64,000 bases of DNA from Hyphomonas adhaerens MHS-3 (GTDB taxonomy: Bacteria; Pseudomonadota; Alphaproteobacteria; Caulobacterales; Hyphomonadaceae). Shown here in pieces: positions 7,989-17,316 of this stretch. Positions within the stretch are counted from its first letter, which is position 1. Each line of letters begins with the position of its first letter. Both the position numbers and the translations under genes were made by a program. The notes below the pieces were generated by a model that was not told the origin of the DNA, did not search any database, and saw only the letters and a program-made list of their open reading frames with translations. The stretch covers positions 372,001 to 436,000 of the forward strand of contig NZ_ARYH01000002.1 in NCBI RefSeq assembly GCF_000685235.1, read 5' to 3'.

Positions 7989-8873
7989 TTAAAGGCCTGC
8001 GGCGAATTTCTTCACCAGTTCACGCGCGCTGGCAGAGGTTTCCTCATGATCGAGCGCATGTGCGAGGACCGCTTCAAAATACCCCGCCTTGGACCCGCAG
8101 TCATACGGTGCCCCTTCGAATTCATAGGCGTAGAAAGCCTGCGTCTCCATCAGACTCGCCATGGAGTCCGTCAACTGGATCTCGCCGCCGGCGCCCTTGC
8201 CCTGGTTTTCCAAGAGGTCGAAGATTTCCGGCTGCAGGATGTAGCGGCCGGTAATGGCCAGGTTTGACGGCGCCGATTCGACCGGCGGCTTCTCGACCAT
8301 CGCCGACATGCGGATCAGGCGGCCGTCCCGCTCGATCGGCGCGATCACACCATATGAGGACACACGCTCTTCCGGCACCGGGTCCACGGCAACAATGTTT
8401 CCGCCGACCTTGTTATAGGCCTCAACCATCTGCGCCAGGCAGGACGGCTTGCCCTTCACGATGACGTCCGGCAGCAGCACGGCGAATGGCTCGTTTCCGA
8501 TGATGTCGCGCGCGCACCACACCGCATGGCCAAGGCCGAGCGGCTTCTGCTGGCGGGTAAAGCTCGCACCGCCGGCTGGCAGGCGGCTCTGCTCCACTTG
8601 TTCGAGAATGGCGTCTTTCTTCTTGGCGACCAGTGCTTCTTCCAATTCGTAGGAATGGTCGAAATAGTCTTCGATGGCGCCTTTGTTGCGCCCTGTGACA
8701 AAAACGATGTGCTCGATTCCCGCCTCAAGTGCCTCATCGACCACATACTGGATGGCCGGACGGTCAACGACCGGAAGCATTTCCTTCGGGATCGCTTTCG
8801 TTGCCGGCAGAACACGTGTGCCAAATCCGGCGACTGGAAGGACAGCCTTTTTTACGCGCATTTCAAATCCCAT
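7989..8873 (-). CDS. galU: UTP--glucose-1-phosphate uridylyltransferase GalU
   Basis: Makes UDP-glucose from glucose-1-phosphate and UTP, feeding envelope polysaccharide synthesis; 294 residues, the normal bacterial GalU length. The N-terminal nucleotide-binding motif is KKAVLPVAGFGTRVLPATKA, followed by IPKEMLPVVDRPAIQYVV, both diagnostic of GalU. VEKPPVESAPSNLAITGRY around residues 190-208 is the sugar-phosphate region. Start ATG 8873 is used; an ATG four codons later (MRVKKAV) is equally possible. The dehydratase gene follows on the same strand 39 bases after the stop. Confidence 0.95.
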   Translation of the reverse strand: MGFEMRVKKAVLPVAGFGTRVLPATKAIPKEMLPVVDRPAIQYVVDEALEAGIEHIVFVTGRNKGAIEDYFDHSYELEEALVAKKKDAILEQVEQSRLPAGGASFTRQQKPLGLGHAVWCARDIIGNEPFAVLLPDVIVKGKPSCLAQMVEAYNKVGGNIVAVDPVPEERVSSYGVIAPIERDGRLIRMSAMVEKPPVESAPSNLAITGRYILQPEIFDLLENQGKGAGGEIQLTDSMASLMETQAFYAYEFEGAPYDCGSKAGYFEAVLAHALDHEETSASARELVKKFAAGL

Positions 8874-8968
8874 TCTCGTGTATCAGGTGAATATTGCTCT
8901 ATTTGATAAGCAAATTGCCTGCCAAGGTCACCCGAGGCAGCAGTTCACAAGTCTATCCAGGCAATGTG

Positions 8969-9241
8969 TCAGGCGATTGTCAGCAGATAGAGGCCTGCAA
9001 CCGACAAGGACAGGCACACCACCGCCAGCATGGCCAGCGTTCCGCGCACCGGAATCCTGTCTGCGTGGTGGAGGCGTTCCGCCAGCAGTGACTGCAGCTT
9101 CCGGGCCGGTGACCCGTCCCCATGCGCCTTCAGGTCACCAATGTGCCAGCCATGCGCATCCTGCGCCGATCCTTCCGGATTTGCCGCAGGCGCGGCATCG
9201 GCTTCCGGATGAGAGGGTTTAGAGACTTTGAGGGCAGACAC
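8969..9241 (-). CDS. Small single-pass membrane protein, unknown function
   Basis: About 90 residues. A polar N-terminal part (SKPSHPEADAAPAANPEGS) is followed by a C-terminal hydrophobic helix (LAMLAVVCLSLSVAGLYLL), giving the pattern of a tail-anchored protein. I chose GTG 9241 because AGGAG stands six bases upstream; the open frame extends twelve codons further to GTG 9277, but that extension contains the ribosome site itself. No family recognised. It lies between galU and an SDR gene on the same strand with gaps of about 90 bases on both sides. Confidence 0.6.
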   Translation of the reverse strand: MSALKVSKPSHPEADAAPAANPEGSAQDAHGWHIGDLKAHGDGSPARKLQSLLAERLHHADRIPVRGTLAMLAVVCLSLSVAGLYLLTIA

Positions 9242-9326
9242 GGCAATCTCCTGCAGATTACCGCTCTTCTGCCACACCAGTCACTAAGGCTTGGCTAACG
9301 CCGCTTTAAAGAATGGAAATTCCGAA

Positions 9327-10094
9327 TCACAGCGGCAGAAGCAAATGACCGCCATCAACGACGATGTTCGAACCGGTCATGTAGCTGCCCGCTTTTGACG
9401 ACAGCAGCAGCAACGCGCCATCCAGTTCCTGATGCTCGCCGAAACGCTTCATCGCGATCCGCTTGCGCATTTTGTCGCCCGCGTCGGAGTCGAGATATTC
9501 GGAATTGATGTCTGTCTTGTAGTAGCCCGGCGAAATCGCGTTCACGCGGATGCCGTAACGCGCATTCTCCAGCGCCATCTGCTTTGTCATGTGCTCGACG
9601 CCGGCCTTGGAGACACAATAGGCCGTGGTCATCATCTGCGGCTGCAAGCCGGTGATCGAGGCGATGTTGATGATCGAACCGGGGACACCGGCATCGATCA
9701 TGGCGTTCGTGGCATGCTTGCCGACTCGCCAGACGCCATTGAGATTGGTGTCGATCACGGCGTTCCAATCGTCTTCGCTTTGCTCGCGGAACCAGGTATC
9801 GCGAGACATTCCGGAATTGCTCACAATAATGTCGCAGGGACGGCCGAGCGCTTCCTTGATCGTTGCGAACGCGCCACTGACGCTGTCATCGGACGTGACG
9901 TCCATCTCCACTGGCAGCGCACGGCCGCCAGACTTGCTGATCTCTTCAGCCAGCGCTTCCAGTCGATCCATGCGGCGCGCGGCCAACACGACATCCGCCC
10001 CAGCCTTTGACAGAACCTTTGCAAAATGGCGCCCCAAACCGCTCGACGCGCCGGTCACCAAAGCTGTCCTGTCAGTAAGACTAAACAATTCCAT
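9327..10094 (-). CDS. SDR family NAD(P)-dependent oxidoreductase
   Basis: Classical short-chain dehydrogenase of 255 residues. The cofactor motif TGASSGLG (about residues 15-22) and NSGMS replace the common NNAG; the catalytic Ser lies in NIASITG (about residue 146) and the Tyr/Lys pair in YCVSK (about 159-163). Similar to 3-oxoacyl-ACP reductase and glucose/sorbitol-type SDRs; the substrate cannot be read from sequence. Divergent from pntAA with about 60 bases between the start codons. Confidence 0.88.
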   Translation of the reverse strand: MELFSLTDRTALVTGASSGLGRHFAKVLSKAGADVVLAARRMDRLEALAEEISKSGGRALPVEMDVTSDDSVSGAFATIKEALGRPCDIIVSNSGMSRDTWFREQSEDDWNAVIDTNLNGVWRVGKHATNAMIDAGVPGSIINIASITGLQPQMMTTAYCVSKAGVEHMTKQMALENARYGIRVNAISPGYYKTDINSEYLDSDAGDKMRKRIAMKRFGEHQELDGALLLLSSKAGSYMTGSNIVVDGGHLLLPL

Positions 10095-10154
10095 GCCCCA
10101 AACTCCTCATTTCGCACTTGCACAACGCAAGATTCTATCGCTACTCCTACCTTC

Positions 10155-11285
10155 ATGAAAATATCAGTGCTGAGGGAACGACGTTCTGGTGAGACCCGTG
10201 TGGCGGCTACACCAGAAACGGTCAAGAAGTTAGTGGCCTCCGGCCACTCGGTTACAATTGAGTCCGATGCCGGCAAGACTGCCGGCTTCCTGGATTCCGC
10301 CTATGAGGAGGCAGGTGCATCCATTGCGAAGGATGCTGCCGGAACCGTCCAGGGGGCAGATATCGTCTTCAAGGTCCGAGGACCTGAAGAGGGCGAGATC
10401 GCGACCCTGCCGGACGGGGCGGCCCTGATCGCCCTCATGGAGCCCTTTGCGATGGACCCGAAGGTCATTGCCGGGCTGAACGCGAAAAAGATCGCGGCGC
10501 TCTCGATGGAGTTTACGCCTCGCATCACGCGGGCGCAGAGCATGGATGCGCTCTCGTCCCAGTCGAACCTCTCCGGCTATCGTGCCGTAATTGAAGGCGC
10601 GCAGATTTATGGTCGCGCCATGCCGATGATGATGACCGCCGCCGGCACGGTCGCCCCGGCAAAAGTGTTTGTCATGGGGGCCGGCGTTGCCGGCCTGCAA
10701 GCCATCGCCACTGCCCGCCGCCTTGGCGGTGTGGTCACGGCAACAGACGTCCGTCCTGCCGCCAAGGAACAGGTCGCCTCGCTCGGCGCGAAGTTCATTG
10801 CGGTAGAGGATGATGAGTTCAAGGCGGCAGAAACCGCAGGCGGCTACGCCAAGCAAATGTCGGCCGAATACCAGGCCAAACAGGCTGAATTGACGGCCAG
10901 CCATATCGCCAAGCAGGACATCGTGGTCACCACGGCCCTTATCCCGGGCCGCGCTGCGCCTGTCCTGATCACCGAGGAAATGGTGAAGAGCATGAAGCCG
11001 GGATCGGTCATCGTCGACATGGCGGTGGCCCAGGGCGGCAACTGCCCGCTCTCGGCGCCGGATGAGATCGTCGATGTCGGCGGCGTGAAAGTGGCCGGGT
11101 TCTCCAACCTGCCCGCCCGCCTGCCAGCCGACTCCTCCTCGCTCTACTCCAAGAACCTGCTCGCCTTCCTGCCACTCGTGACAGCCGAAGACAGCAGCCT
11201 CAATCTCGACACCGATGACGAAGTCGTCACCGCCATGCTCCTCACACGGGGCGGCGAAACGGTGAACGAAAGGATTCAATCATGA
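10155..11285 (+). CDS. pntAA: Proton-translocating NAD(P) transhydrogenase, NAD-binding subunit PntAA
   Basis: Domain I of the proton-pumping transhydrogenase, 376 residues, cytoplasmic. The N-terminus [17 protein letters not shown] matches the family start, so ATG 10155 was chosen over an upstream frame extension that would run into the divergent SDR gene. The NAD-binding fold is marked by [20 protein letters not shown] near residue 175 and the mobile loop by the YAKQMS region. The separate PntAA/PntAB/PntB arrangement is that of Rhodospirillum-type enzymes rather than the fused E. coli PntA. No Shine-Dalgarno-like sequence is seen before the start (CCTACCTTC), so the message may be leaderless or weakly translated. 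Overlaps pntAB by four bases. Confidence 0.93.
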   Translation: MKISVLRERRSGETRVAATPETVKKLVASGHSVTIESDAGKTAGFLDSAYEEAGASIAKDAAGTVQGADIVFKVRGPEEGEIATLPDGAALIALMEPFAMDPKVIAGLNAKKIAALSMEFTPRITRAQSMDALSSQSNLSGYRAVIEGAQIYGRAMPMMMTAAGTVAPAKVFVMGAGVAGLQAIATARRLGGVVTATDVRPAAKEQVASLGAKFIAVEDDEFKAAETAGGYAKQMSAEYQAKQAELTASHIAKQDIVVTTALIPGRAAPVLITEEMVKSMKPGSVIVDMAVAQGGNCPLSAPDEIVDVGGVKVAGFSNLPARLPADSSSLYSKNLLAFLPLVTAEDSSLNLDTDDEVVTAMLLTRGGETVNERIQS

Positions 11286-11647
11286 AACGCGCACTCCTGA
11301 CCCTTGCCGCGGCCAGCTTTGCGCTGCCCGCCCTCGCCGAAGGTGGCGCCGTCAATCCGACGGTCTTCCTCGCGGCGATCTTCGCCATGGCCTGCTTCGT
11401 CGGCTATTATGTCGTGTGGAGCGTGACACCCGCCCTGCACACGCCGCTGATGGCGGTGACGAACGCAATTTCGTCCGTGATCATCGTCGGCGCCCTTGTG
11501 GCTGCGGCCACGGTGGGCCTCAACTCCGACAACTGGACCTCCAAGATCCTCGGCACGGTCGCCGTCGCGCTCGCCAGCGTGAACATTTTCGGCGGCTTCC
11601 TCGTCACCCAGCGCATGCTGGCCATGTACAAGAAGAAGGGGGACTAA
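11282..11647 (+). CDS. pntAB: NAD(P) transhydrogenase membrane subunit PntAB
   Basis: Small membrane part of domain II, 121 residues. A short hydrophobic lead ([19 protein letters not shown]) is followed by at least three hydrophobic helices; [20 protein letters not shown] is the highly conserved PntA C-terminal signature. Together with PntB it forms the proton channel. Start overlaps the pntAA stop as ATGA; pntB follows three bases after the stop, so all three genes are one translational unit. Confidence 0.93.
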   Translation: MKRALLTLAAASFALPALAEGGAVNPTVFLAAIFAMACFVGYYVVWSVTPALHTPLMAVTNAISSVIIVGALVAAATVGLNSDNWTSKILGTVAVALASVNIFGGFLVTQRMLAMYKKKGD

Positions 11648-11650
11648 CTC

Positions 11651-13069
11651 ATGGACTCCTTCCAGACCACATGGGCGCCGCTGCTCTATCTCGTTGCCGG
11701 CATCCTCTTCATCCTGGCCCTGCGCGGCCTTTCCAGCCCTGCCACCAGCCGTGCGGGTAACCGTAATGGCATGATCGGCATGGCCATCGCTGTGGGCACG
11801 ACGCTCGCCCTGCTCTGGGGCGATCTTGATCCCACGACCTGGGGCCTGATCCTTGGCGGCGTTGCCGTGGGCGGCGTGATCGGCGCCATCATTGCCCGCC
11901 GCATCCCGATGACCGCCATGCCGCAGCTCGTCGCCGCATTCCACAGCCTCGTCGGCCTCGCCGCCGTGCTGGTGGCCGCTGCTGCCCTCTACTCGCCGAT
12001 CCAGTTCGGCATCATGGGCACCGAGGGCATTCATGTGAACTCGCTGATCGAGCTGGGTCTCGGGTCCGCCATCGGAGCGCTCACCTTCACCGGCTCGATC
12101 ATCGCTTTCGCAAAGCTCAACGGCAACATGTCGGGCTCCCCGATCATGCTGCCCGCCCGCCACCTGCTGAACATCCTGATCGCTGCCGGCATTGTCGGCC
12201 TGCTGGGCTACCTGATCACCACAGGCGGTGAGGCGCAGTGGGCCTTCTGGGGCGTCACCGTGCTGGCGCTGATCCTCGGGATCACGCTGATCATCCCGAT
12301 TGGCGGCGCGGACATGCCGGTCGTCGTGTCGATGCTGAACTCCTATTCGGGGTGGGCCGCTGCGGCGCTCGGTTTCACGCTCGGCAATTTCGCCCTGATC
12401 ATCACCGGCGCCCTTGTCGGCTCCTCAGGTGCGATCCTGTCCTACATCATGTGCAAGGGCATGAACCGCAGTTTCATCTCGGTGATCCTCGGTGGCTTCG
12501 GCGCAGACGATTCCGCAGCAGGCGCAGGCGGCCCGGCCGTCGACCGCCCGTTCAAGAAAGGCTCGGCAGACGACGCCGCCTTCATCATGAAGAATGCCTC
12601 CAAGGTCATCATCGTGCCGGGCTACGGCATGGCTGTGGCGCAGGCCCAGCACGCCCTGAAGGAAATGGCCGAGCTGCTGAAGGAAGAAGGCGTCGAAGTG
12701 AAGTACGCCATCCACCCGGTCGCCGGCCGGATGCCGGGGCACATGAACGTGCTGCTGGCCGAAGCGCAGGTGCCTTATGACGAAGTGTTCGAGCTGGAGG
12801 ATATCAACTCCGAATTCTCGACCGCGGATGTCGCCTTCGTGATTGGCGCGAACGATGTCACCAACCCGTCAGCCAAGACGGACAAGACATCGCCGATCTA
12901 CGGCATGCCGGTCCTGGACGTTGAAAACGCCCGCACTGTGCTGTTCGTGAAGCGCTCCATGGGGTCTGGCTATGCTGGTGTCGACAACCCGCTCTTCTTC
13001 AACGACAACACGATGATGTTGTTGTCGGATGCCAAGAAGATGGTCGAGGACATCGTCAAGTCGCTCTAG
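11651..13069 (+). CDS. pntB: NAD(P) transhydrogenase subunit beta PntB
   Basis: 472 residues, complete. The N-terminal half contains about nine transmembrane helices (domain II, proton path), including the IPIGGADMPVVVSMLNSYSG signature. The C-terminal soluble domain III binds NADP(H): VIIVPGYGMAVAQAQHALK (about residue 318) and VIGANDVTNPSA (about 397). It couples proton return to NADPH formation from NADH. Last gene of pntAA-pntAB-pntB; a convergent hypothetical gene ends four bases after its stop. Confidence 0.95.
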   Translation: MDSFQTTWAPLLYLVAGILFILALRGLSSPATSRAGNRNGMIGMAIAVGTTLALLWGDLDPTTWGLILGGVAVGGVIGAIIARRIPMTAMPQLVAAFHSLVGLAAVLVAAAALYSPIQFGIMGTEGIHVNSLIELGLGSAIGALTFTGSIIAFAKLNGNMSGSPIMLPARHLLNILIAAGIVGLLGYLITTGGEAQWAFWGVTVLALILGITLIIPIGGADMPVVVSMLNSYSGWAAAALGFTLGNFALIITGALVGSSGAILSYIMCKGMNRSFISVILGGFGADDSAAGAGGPAVDRPFKKGSADDAAFIMKNASKVIIVPGYGMAVAQAQHALKEMAELLKEEGVEVKYAIHPVAGRMPGHMNVLLAEAQVPYDEVFELEDINSEFSTADVAFVIGANDVTNPSAKTDKTSPIYGMPVLDVENARTVLFVKRSMGSGYAGVDNPLFFNDNTMMLLSDAKKMVEDIVKSL

Positions 13070-13073
13070 GGCA

Positions 13074-13376
13074 TCAGTCCTTTGGCGTAACGCCCGGATC
13101 CGTCTGCGCGTAGGCGTCTTCGAGTTCCTGCGTATTCAGGGTTTCGCGGTTGGCCGTTTCCTCGGCCGGCCGCGGCCCCTTGTCAGCGTTCAGCGTATCA
13201 GGCGCATTCGGAAACCGCTCATCGCGCGGCATCAGGACCGGGTTGTTGCCTTCGTCGATGCGTTCGCTCACGCCCTCATCCTTCGGGCGGTCCTTCTGGC
13301 CATCATCGCGCAAGACGCCGTGATTGCCTTCTGTTTCCCTGGTTGTGGGGTCCATATCGGTTGTATAGCGGGTCAT
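13074..13376 (-). CDS. Hypothetical hydrophilic protein
   Basis: About 100 residues, highly charged and without hydrophobic segments, therefore probably cytoplasmic and perhaps disordered (RDDGQKDRPKDEGVSERIDE). Start ATG 13376 has AGGAG seven bases upstream; the frame stays open further upstream but shows no second good site. No family recognised. Convergent with pntB and separated from folK by 68 bases, so it is probably its own small unit or a distal part of the folate operon transcript. Confidence 0.6.
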   Translation of the reverse strand: MTRYTTDMDPTTRETEGNHGVLRDDGQKDRPKDEGVSERIDEGNNPVLMPRDERFPNAPDTLNADKGPRPAEETANRETLNTQELEDAYAQTDPGVTPKD

Positions 13377-13444
13377 GTCGGTTCTCCTTTCAGGAAACCA
13401 ACGTGCAGGCCCGCGCCTCCGTTCCGATATAACCGGCGCTGTCT

Positions 13445-13972
13445 TCAGTCCCGCGCCAGCAGCACCCTGACACGTTCCGTCGCGGCTGCATCCGGGACGC
13501 ACGCCTGAGCGCCTGCATCAACCCGCAGATGCCGCGCAAGGTCCGCCACGCTGATCCCGTCGATCTCCCGGTCCGCCGCGATCTCGGCCAGCGGCTCCAT
13601 CACGAAGCGCCGCTCCAGCATGCGCGGATGCGGAAGGGTCAGCCGCGCCGTCTCCATATCCACGCCGTCCATCATCAGGATGTCGATGTCGATCTCGCGC
13701 GGCCCCCAGCGCTGGCGAGCCTGACGGCCCAGCGCCTGCTCGATACCTTTGCAGATGTCCAGCAAGCCTTCAGGCGCCAGATCCGTTTCGATCTGCACAC
13801 AGATGTTCAGGAAATCGGGTTGGTCAGTTACGCCCCAGGCCCTGGAAAGGTAAACGCGGGACCGTTTGCCGAGACGAATCCCTTCCGCGCCTTCCAGCTG
13901 CGCCAGCGCGCGCGCCAGATAGTCTTCCCGGTCTCCCAGGTTTGTGCCCAGTTCCAGATACGCTTCAGCCAT
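13445..13972 (-). CDS. folK: 2-amino-4-hydroxy-6-hydroxymethyldihydropteridine pyrophosphokinase FolK
   Basis: Transfers pyrophosphate from ATP to 6-hydroxymethyl-dihydropterin in folate synthesis; 175 residues. YLELGTNLGDREDYL at the N-terminus and RWGPREIDIDILMMDG (about residues 90-105) followed by LTLPHPRMLERRFV are the standard HPPK motifs. The start overlaps the folB stop by eight bases, consistent with one operon folP-folB-folK. Confidence 0.95.
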   Translation of the reverse strand: MAEAYLELGTNLGDREDYLARALAQLEGAEGIRLGKRSRVYLSRAWGVTDQPDFLNICVQIETDLAPEGLLDICKGIEQALGRQARQRWGPREIDIDILMMDGVDMETARLTLPHPRMLERRFVMEPLAEIAADREIDGISVADLARHLRVDAGAQACVPDAAATERVRVLLARD

Positions 13973-14330
13973 CGCGGCTACGGGTTACAACCACTCCGAC
14001 ATGATCCACGAAATGACGGATTGGGGCAGACGGCTTACGTACGGTGACTGTGACCCTTTGCACCAGCGGCTGGTCTTCCAGAATGGCAAAGGCAATCCGT
14101 TCGGCGAAAGTTTCGATGAGATTGAACACCGTCTCGCCCGACAAGCGCTCGGCCAGGTCACACAGCTCACCATAATGAACTGTCTCGGACATTTCGTCCT
14201 TGTGTGCCGCCTGCGGCATCAGCTCACAGTCCAGATCGATATAGAACTTCTGTCCCAGGGAGTTTTCAGCCTTGTGCAGACCGTGAAAGCCGTGAAGGCA
14301 GAGATTGGTAACGAATACGTGGTCGGTCAT
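13965..14330 (-). CDS. folB: Dihydroneopterin aldolase FolB
   Basis: Converts 7,8-dihydroneopterin to 6-hydroxymethyl-dihydropterin and glycolaldehyde; 121 residues, normal size. FHGLHKAENSLGQKFYIDLD is the family N-terminal motif, and TVHYGELCDLAE, with its conserved Tyr, follows at about 50-61. The start overlaps the folP stop by four bases and its end overlaps folK, so the three enzymes are translated together in pathway order B-K with P first. Confidence 0.95.
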   Translation of the reverse strand: MTDHVFVTNLCLHGFHGLHKAENSLGQKFYIDLDCELMPQAAHKDEMSETVHYGELCDLAERLSGETVFNLIETFAERIAFAILEDQPLVQRVTVTVRKPSAPIRHFVDHVGVVVTRSRDG

Positions 14331-15163
14331 TTTGTTTTCCCGATTGCTGCAAGCATGTTGAGGGCTTCGCGGTGCTCGGCAACATCGTGCACGCGCAGGA
14401 TAGAGGCGCCCCGGCTGATACTGTCCAGATTGGCGGCCAATGTTCCGATCAGGCGATCGCCGACAGGATTTCCCGTCAGGCGCCCGATAAAGGATTTGCG
14501 GGATACCCCCACCAGAACGGGGCAGCCGGTGTCGACCAGCACATCCAGATTGGCGAGTACGCCGAAATTCTGCTCATAGGTCTTCCCGAAGCCCACCCCG
14601 GGGTCGAGGATCATGTGCTCGCGCGGAATGCCATGTGCGCCGGCCAGTTCGAAACTGTCCTGGAAGAACGCCGCCATATCATTGCGCAGATCGATGGCCG
14701 CATCCGCTTCACCCCGATTGTAAGTCACCACAATCAGGCTGTGGGTCTCTGCTACGGTGCGGGCCATGTCCGGGTCACGGGTCATGCCCCAGACGTCATT
14801 GATGACCACAGCGCCCGCCTCAGCTGCCTGGCGCGCGACAGAGGCCTTGTATGTGTCGATCGACAGCGGCAACGCGCCTGAGCCTGCCAGAGAGGCGATC
14901 GTGCCCGAGACGCGCCGCCACTCCTCGCTTGCCTCGACCTCTTCGCCGCCGGGACGGGTCGATTCCCCGCCGATGTCGATGATGTCGGCGCCATCGAGGC
15001 GCATCTGCTCGGCATGCTGGATCGCGTCCGCAAGGCCGTAATGCTCACCGCCGTCGGAAAAGGAATCGGGCGTCACGTTGAGGATGCCCATCAACAGGCC
15101 GCGCCCTTCGGAAAGCCGGTGTAGGAAGTCTTCCCTGACGGTATTTCGAACAGCGCTGTCCAT
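14327..15163 (-). CDS. folP: Dihydropteroate synthase FolP
   Basis: Condenses 6-hydroxymethyl-dihydropterin pyrophosphate with p-aminobenzoate; the sulfonamide target; 278 residues. MGILNVTPDSFSDGG (about residues 25-39) and DIGGESTRPGG (about 62-72) are the two pterin-binding signatures, and DPGVGFGKTYEQN and VGVSRKSFIG follow in the expected order of the TIM barrel. First gene of the folate operon; tRNA-Lys lies 145 bases upstream on the same strand. Confidence 0.96.
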   Translation of the reverse strand: MDSAVRNTVREDFLHRLSEGRGLLMGILNVTPDSFSDGGEHYGLADAIQHAEQMRLDGADIIDIGGESTRPGGEEVEASEEWRRVSGTIASLAGSGALPLSIDTYKASVARQAAEAGAVVINDVWGMTRDPDMARTVAETHSLIVVTYNRGEADAAIDLRNDMAAFFQDSFELAGAHGIPREHMILDPGVGFGKTYEQNFGVLANLDVLVDTGCPVLVGVSRKSFIGRLTGNPVGDRLIGTLAANLDSISRGASILRVHDVAEHREALNMLAAIGKTK

Positions 15164-15308
15164 ATCGGCCTCTTACGACCAAACAACGCGGATACCAACC
15201 CGGTCTCGTGCAGCTAATCCGGGGCATATCGAAGCTTTGTCGCAGACCGATACCAGCGCTATGCTGGCGCGCACGATAACCATGCGAAGGGAGACTGAGA
15301 GGAAGAGA

Positions 15309-15384
15309 TGGTGTGCCCTGCAGGTTTCGAACCTGCGACCTACTGATTAAAAGTCAGTTGCTCTACCAGCTGAGCTAAGGGCAC
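15309..15384 (-). tRNA. tRNA-Lys (anticodon TTT)
   Basis: The minus strand folds as a full cloverleaf. The acceptor stem is GTGCCCT/AGGGCAC, the D arm GCTCAGCTGGTAGAGC, the anticodon loop CTTTTAA with TTT, and the T arm GCAGGTTCGAAACCTGC. Discriminator A and CCA (15309-15311) are encoded. Confidence 0.97.
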
Positions 15385-15482
15385 GCCAGAGCGGCCCATT
15401 TAGAGAAGGGTTCGAGGCGGGTCAACACCCGCCTGCACTCAATCTCCACAAGTCGCCACATTTATCCGCTCAAACTGAAATC

Positions 15483-16112
15483 ATGCGATATTCCAACATC
15501 CTCTTTCCCGTCCTTCTGCTGGCTGCCGCCTGCGCCAGCAGCCCCGAACCTGCCCCTAGGGAAAACCCGGCTGGCTCCGACGGCGTGGTCCAGAACACCG
15601 AAACCGCAGCAGGCAGCGCCTATACGCAGACGAAAAACGGCCTTCCCGGCGCCGCCATGTCTCCATTGGAAGACCTGAACCTCAAACGGGACCCCATTCC
15701 CCCCATCCTGCAGGACATCAAAAGCCCCTATGACGTGCCCGAAGACATCAGCTGTTCGGAAATCACGTTGATTCTGGCGGAACTGGACGCCGCCCTCGGC
15801 CCGGACTGGGATACCGAGAACCCGGATGAAAGACTGCGCACCGAAAAGCTGGCCGACGAGGCGTCGGATGCCGCGCTCGACACGATCTCCTCCACCGCCA
15901 GCAGCCTGATTCCCTTCCGCAGCCTCGTGCGGCGCGCAACGGGCGCCTATGCCTATCAGAAGAAATACAACCGGGCCTACAAGCTCGGCGCCCAGCGGCG
16001 GGCCTATCTCAAAGGCGTCGGCCTGGCCCGCGGCTGTCCACCGCCGGCCCGCCCCAATCCAGAGGCCCCCGAACCGGACAAGGCGGTCTTTAAGGGCGAT
16101 ACGCCGAACTAG
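15483..16112 (+). CDS. Predicted lipoprotein, unknown function
   Basis: 209 residues. The N-terminal signal [17 protein letters not shown] ends in lipobox LAAAC, so the protein should be lipid-anchored, in the outer or inner membrane. The mature part has a proline-rich, disordered lead, a helical central segment with [18 protein letters not shown] around residue 90, a hydrophobic-amphipathic stretch ([20 protein letters not shown]) and a basic [20 protein letters not shown] motif. Three cysteines are present, one of them the lipidated Cys. No family recognised. It converges with tgt and overlaps its end by four bases. Confidence 0.8.
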   Translation: MRYSNILFPVLLLAAACASSPEPAPRENPAGSDGVVQNTETAAGSAYTQTKNGLPGAAMSPLEDLNLKRDPIPPILQDIKSPYDVPEDISCSEITLILAELDAALGPDWDTENPDERLRTEKLADEASDAALDTISSTASSLIPFRSLVRRATGAYAYQKKYNRAYKLGAQRRAYLKGVGLARGCPPPARPNPEAPEPDKAVFKGDTPN

Positions 16113-17260
16113 CTGGCCGTGTCCTCTCCAGTCCGTGGCTTGGACTTCGTGGAGGCCCAGGCCTCACTGAGATGCGCTCTCAGCGCCTCGAACCGGCCTT
16201 CGGCGATCGACGCCCGGATCTCCTGCATCAGGGCCTGGAAGAAGGCCGTGTTGTGCCACGACAGCAGCATCGGCCCCAGATACTCCCCGGCGCGGAACAG
16301 GTGGTGGTAATAAGCGCGGGGATAGTCGCGGCTGGCCGGGCAGTCGACCGCCTCGTCCAGCGGTGAGAGATCTTCTGCGAACCGCGCATTCTTCACATTG
16401 ACCGGCCCGGCCCAGGTCCAGGCCTGACCGTGGCGGCCGGAGCGCGTCGGCAGCACGCAATCGAACATGTCGATGCCGCGCGCAACACTCTCCACCAGGT
16501 CAATCGGCTTGCCGACGCCCATCACATAGCGCGGCACAGCGTCGGGCAGATGCGGCACGGTCATGTCGATCGTCGCGCACATCTGTTCATGCCCCTCACC
16601 CACCGCGAGGCCACCCAGCGCGATGCCGCCGAAGCCCTGACTGACGACGCCCTTCGCAGAGCGCTCGCGCAGGTCGGCAAAGTTCGAGCCCTGAATGATG
16701 CCGAACAGCGTTTGCGTGTCGCGCTCCCCGAACGCGTCGAGGCTCCGCTCGCCCCAGCGCAGGGACAGCTCAAGGCTCTCTTCGGCCTCCTCGTGCGTGC
16801 ACGGAAAGTTCGTGCATTCGTCCAGCTGCATGGAAATGTCGGCGCCCAGCAGGTCTGCCTGAATTTCGATGCTGCGCGCCGGGTCCAGCCGGTGGGTCGA
16901 GCCGTCAATGTGACTCTGAAACGTCACGCCATCGGCGTCCATCTTGCGCAGCTGGGCAAGGCTCCACACCTGGAAGCCCCCGCTGTCGGTCAGCATCGGG
17001 CCGTCCCAGTGCGCGAATTTGTGCAACCCGCCGAGACGGTTCACGCGCTCGGCGCCGGGACGCAGCATCAGGTGATAGGTGTTGCCGAGGATGATGTCCG
17101 CCCCGGCGCCCTTCACCTGATCCATATAGAGCGCTTTCACCGTGCCAGCCGTGCCCACAGGCATGAAGGCCGGCGTGCGGATGTCACCGCGCGGCGTTTT
17201 CAGCACGCCCGTGCGCGCCTTGCCCTCGCGGGCATTGATCTCAAACGGAAAGGTCGTCAT
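16109..17260 (-). CDS. tgt: Queuine tRNA-ribosyltransferase Tgt, zinc site incomplete
   Basis: Exchanges guanine-34 for preQ1 in tRNAs with GUN anticodons; 383 residues, normal length. The catalytic Asp of DSGGFQV and the nucleophile Asp of [14 protein letters not shown] are present, as are [11 protein letters not shown] and [14 protein letters not shown]. The zinc site is unusual: bacterial Tgt has C-x-C-x2-C followed by a His about 26 residues on. Here the segment reads [13 protein letters not shown], with only the middle Cys plus the His of SWHN, the other two Cys being Val and Ser. The rest of the protein looks intact, so the gene is probably functional with a changed metal site. Confidence 0.92.
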   Translation of the reverse strand: MTTFPFEINAREGKARTGVLKTPRGDIRTPAFMPVGTAGTVKALYMDQVKGAGADIILGNTYHLMLRPGAERVNRLGGLHKFAHWDGPMLTDSGGFQVWSLAQLRKMDADGVTFQSHIDGSTHRLDPARSIEIQADLLGADISMQLDECTNFPCTHEEAEESLELSLRWGERSLDAFGERDTQTLFGIIQGSNFADLRERSAKGVVSQGFGGIALGGLAVGEGHEQMCATIDMTVPHLPDAVPRYVMGVGKPIDLVESVARGIDMFDCVLPTRSGRHGQAWTWAGPVNVKNARFAEDLSPLDEAVDCPASRDYPRAYYHHLFRAGEYLGPMLLSWHNTAFFQALMQEIRASIAEGRFEALRAHLSEAWASTKSKPRTGEDTAS

Positions 17261-17277
17261 TCGCGGCGTATAGGCGA

Positions 17278-17297
17278 GCTTTGCCGCCCGGCAAAGC
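17278..17297 (-). other. Short inverted repeat between tgt and thioesterase
   Basis: GCTTTGCC and GGCAAAGC form a perfect 8-base-pair stem with a four-base loop. It stands just downstream of the thioesterase gene (minus strand) and upstream of tgt. No T-tract follows on either strand, so intrinsic termination would be weak. Confidence 0.35.
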
Positions 17298-17316
17298 CCA
17301 CCCGCTCACCGGCAGC

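Noticed and set aside
8874..8968. Terminator between the small membrane protein gene and galU
   Set aside because: Only imperfect CTGCC/GGCAG pairing with a long loop and no T-tract; not convincing.
15253..15267. Terminator after tRNA-Lys (CCAGC-GCTAT-GCTGG)
   Set aside because: Five base pairs only and no T-tract on the minus strand; read-through to folP is possible.
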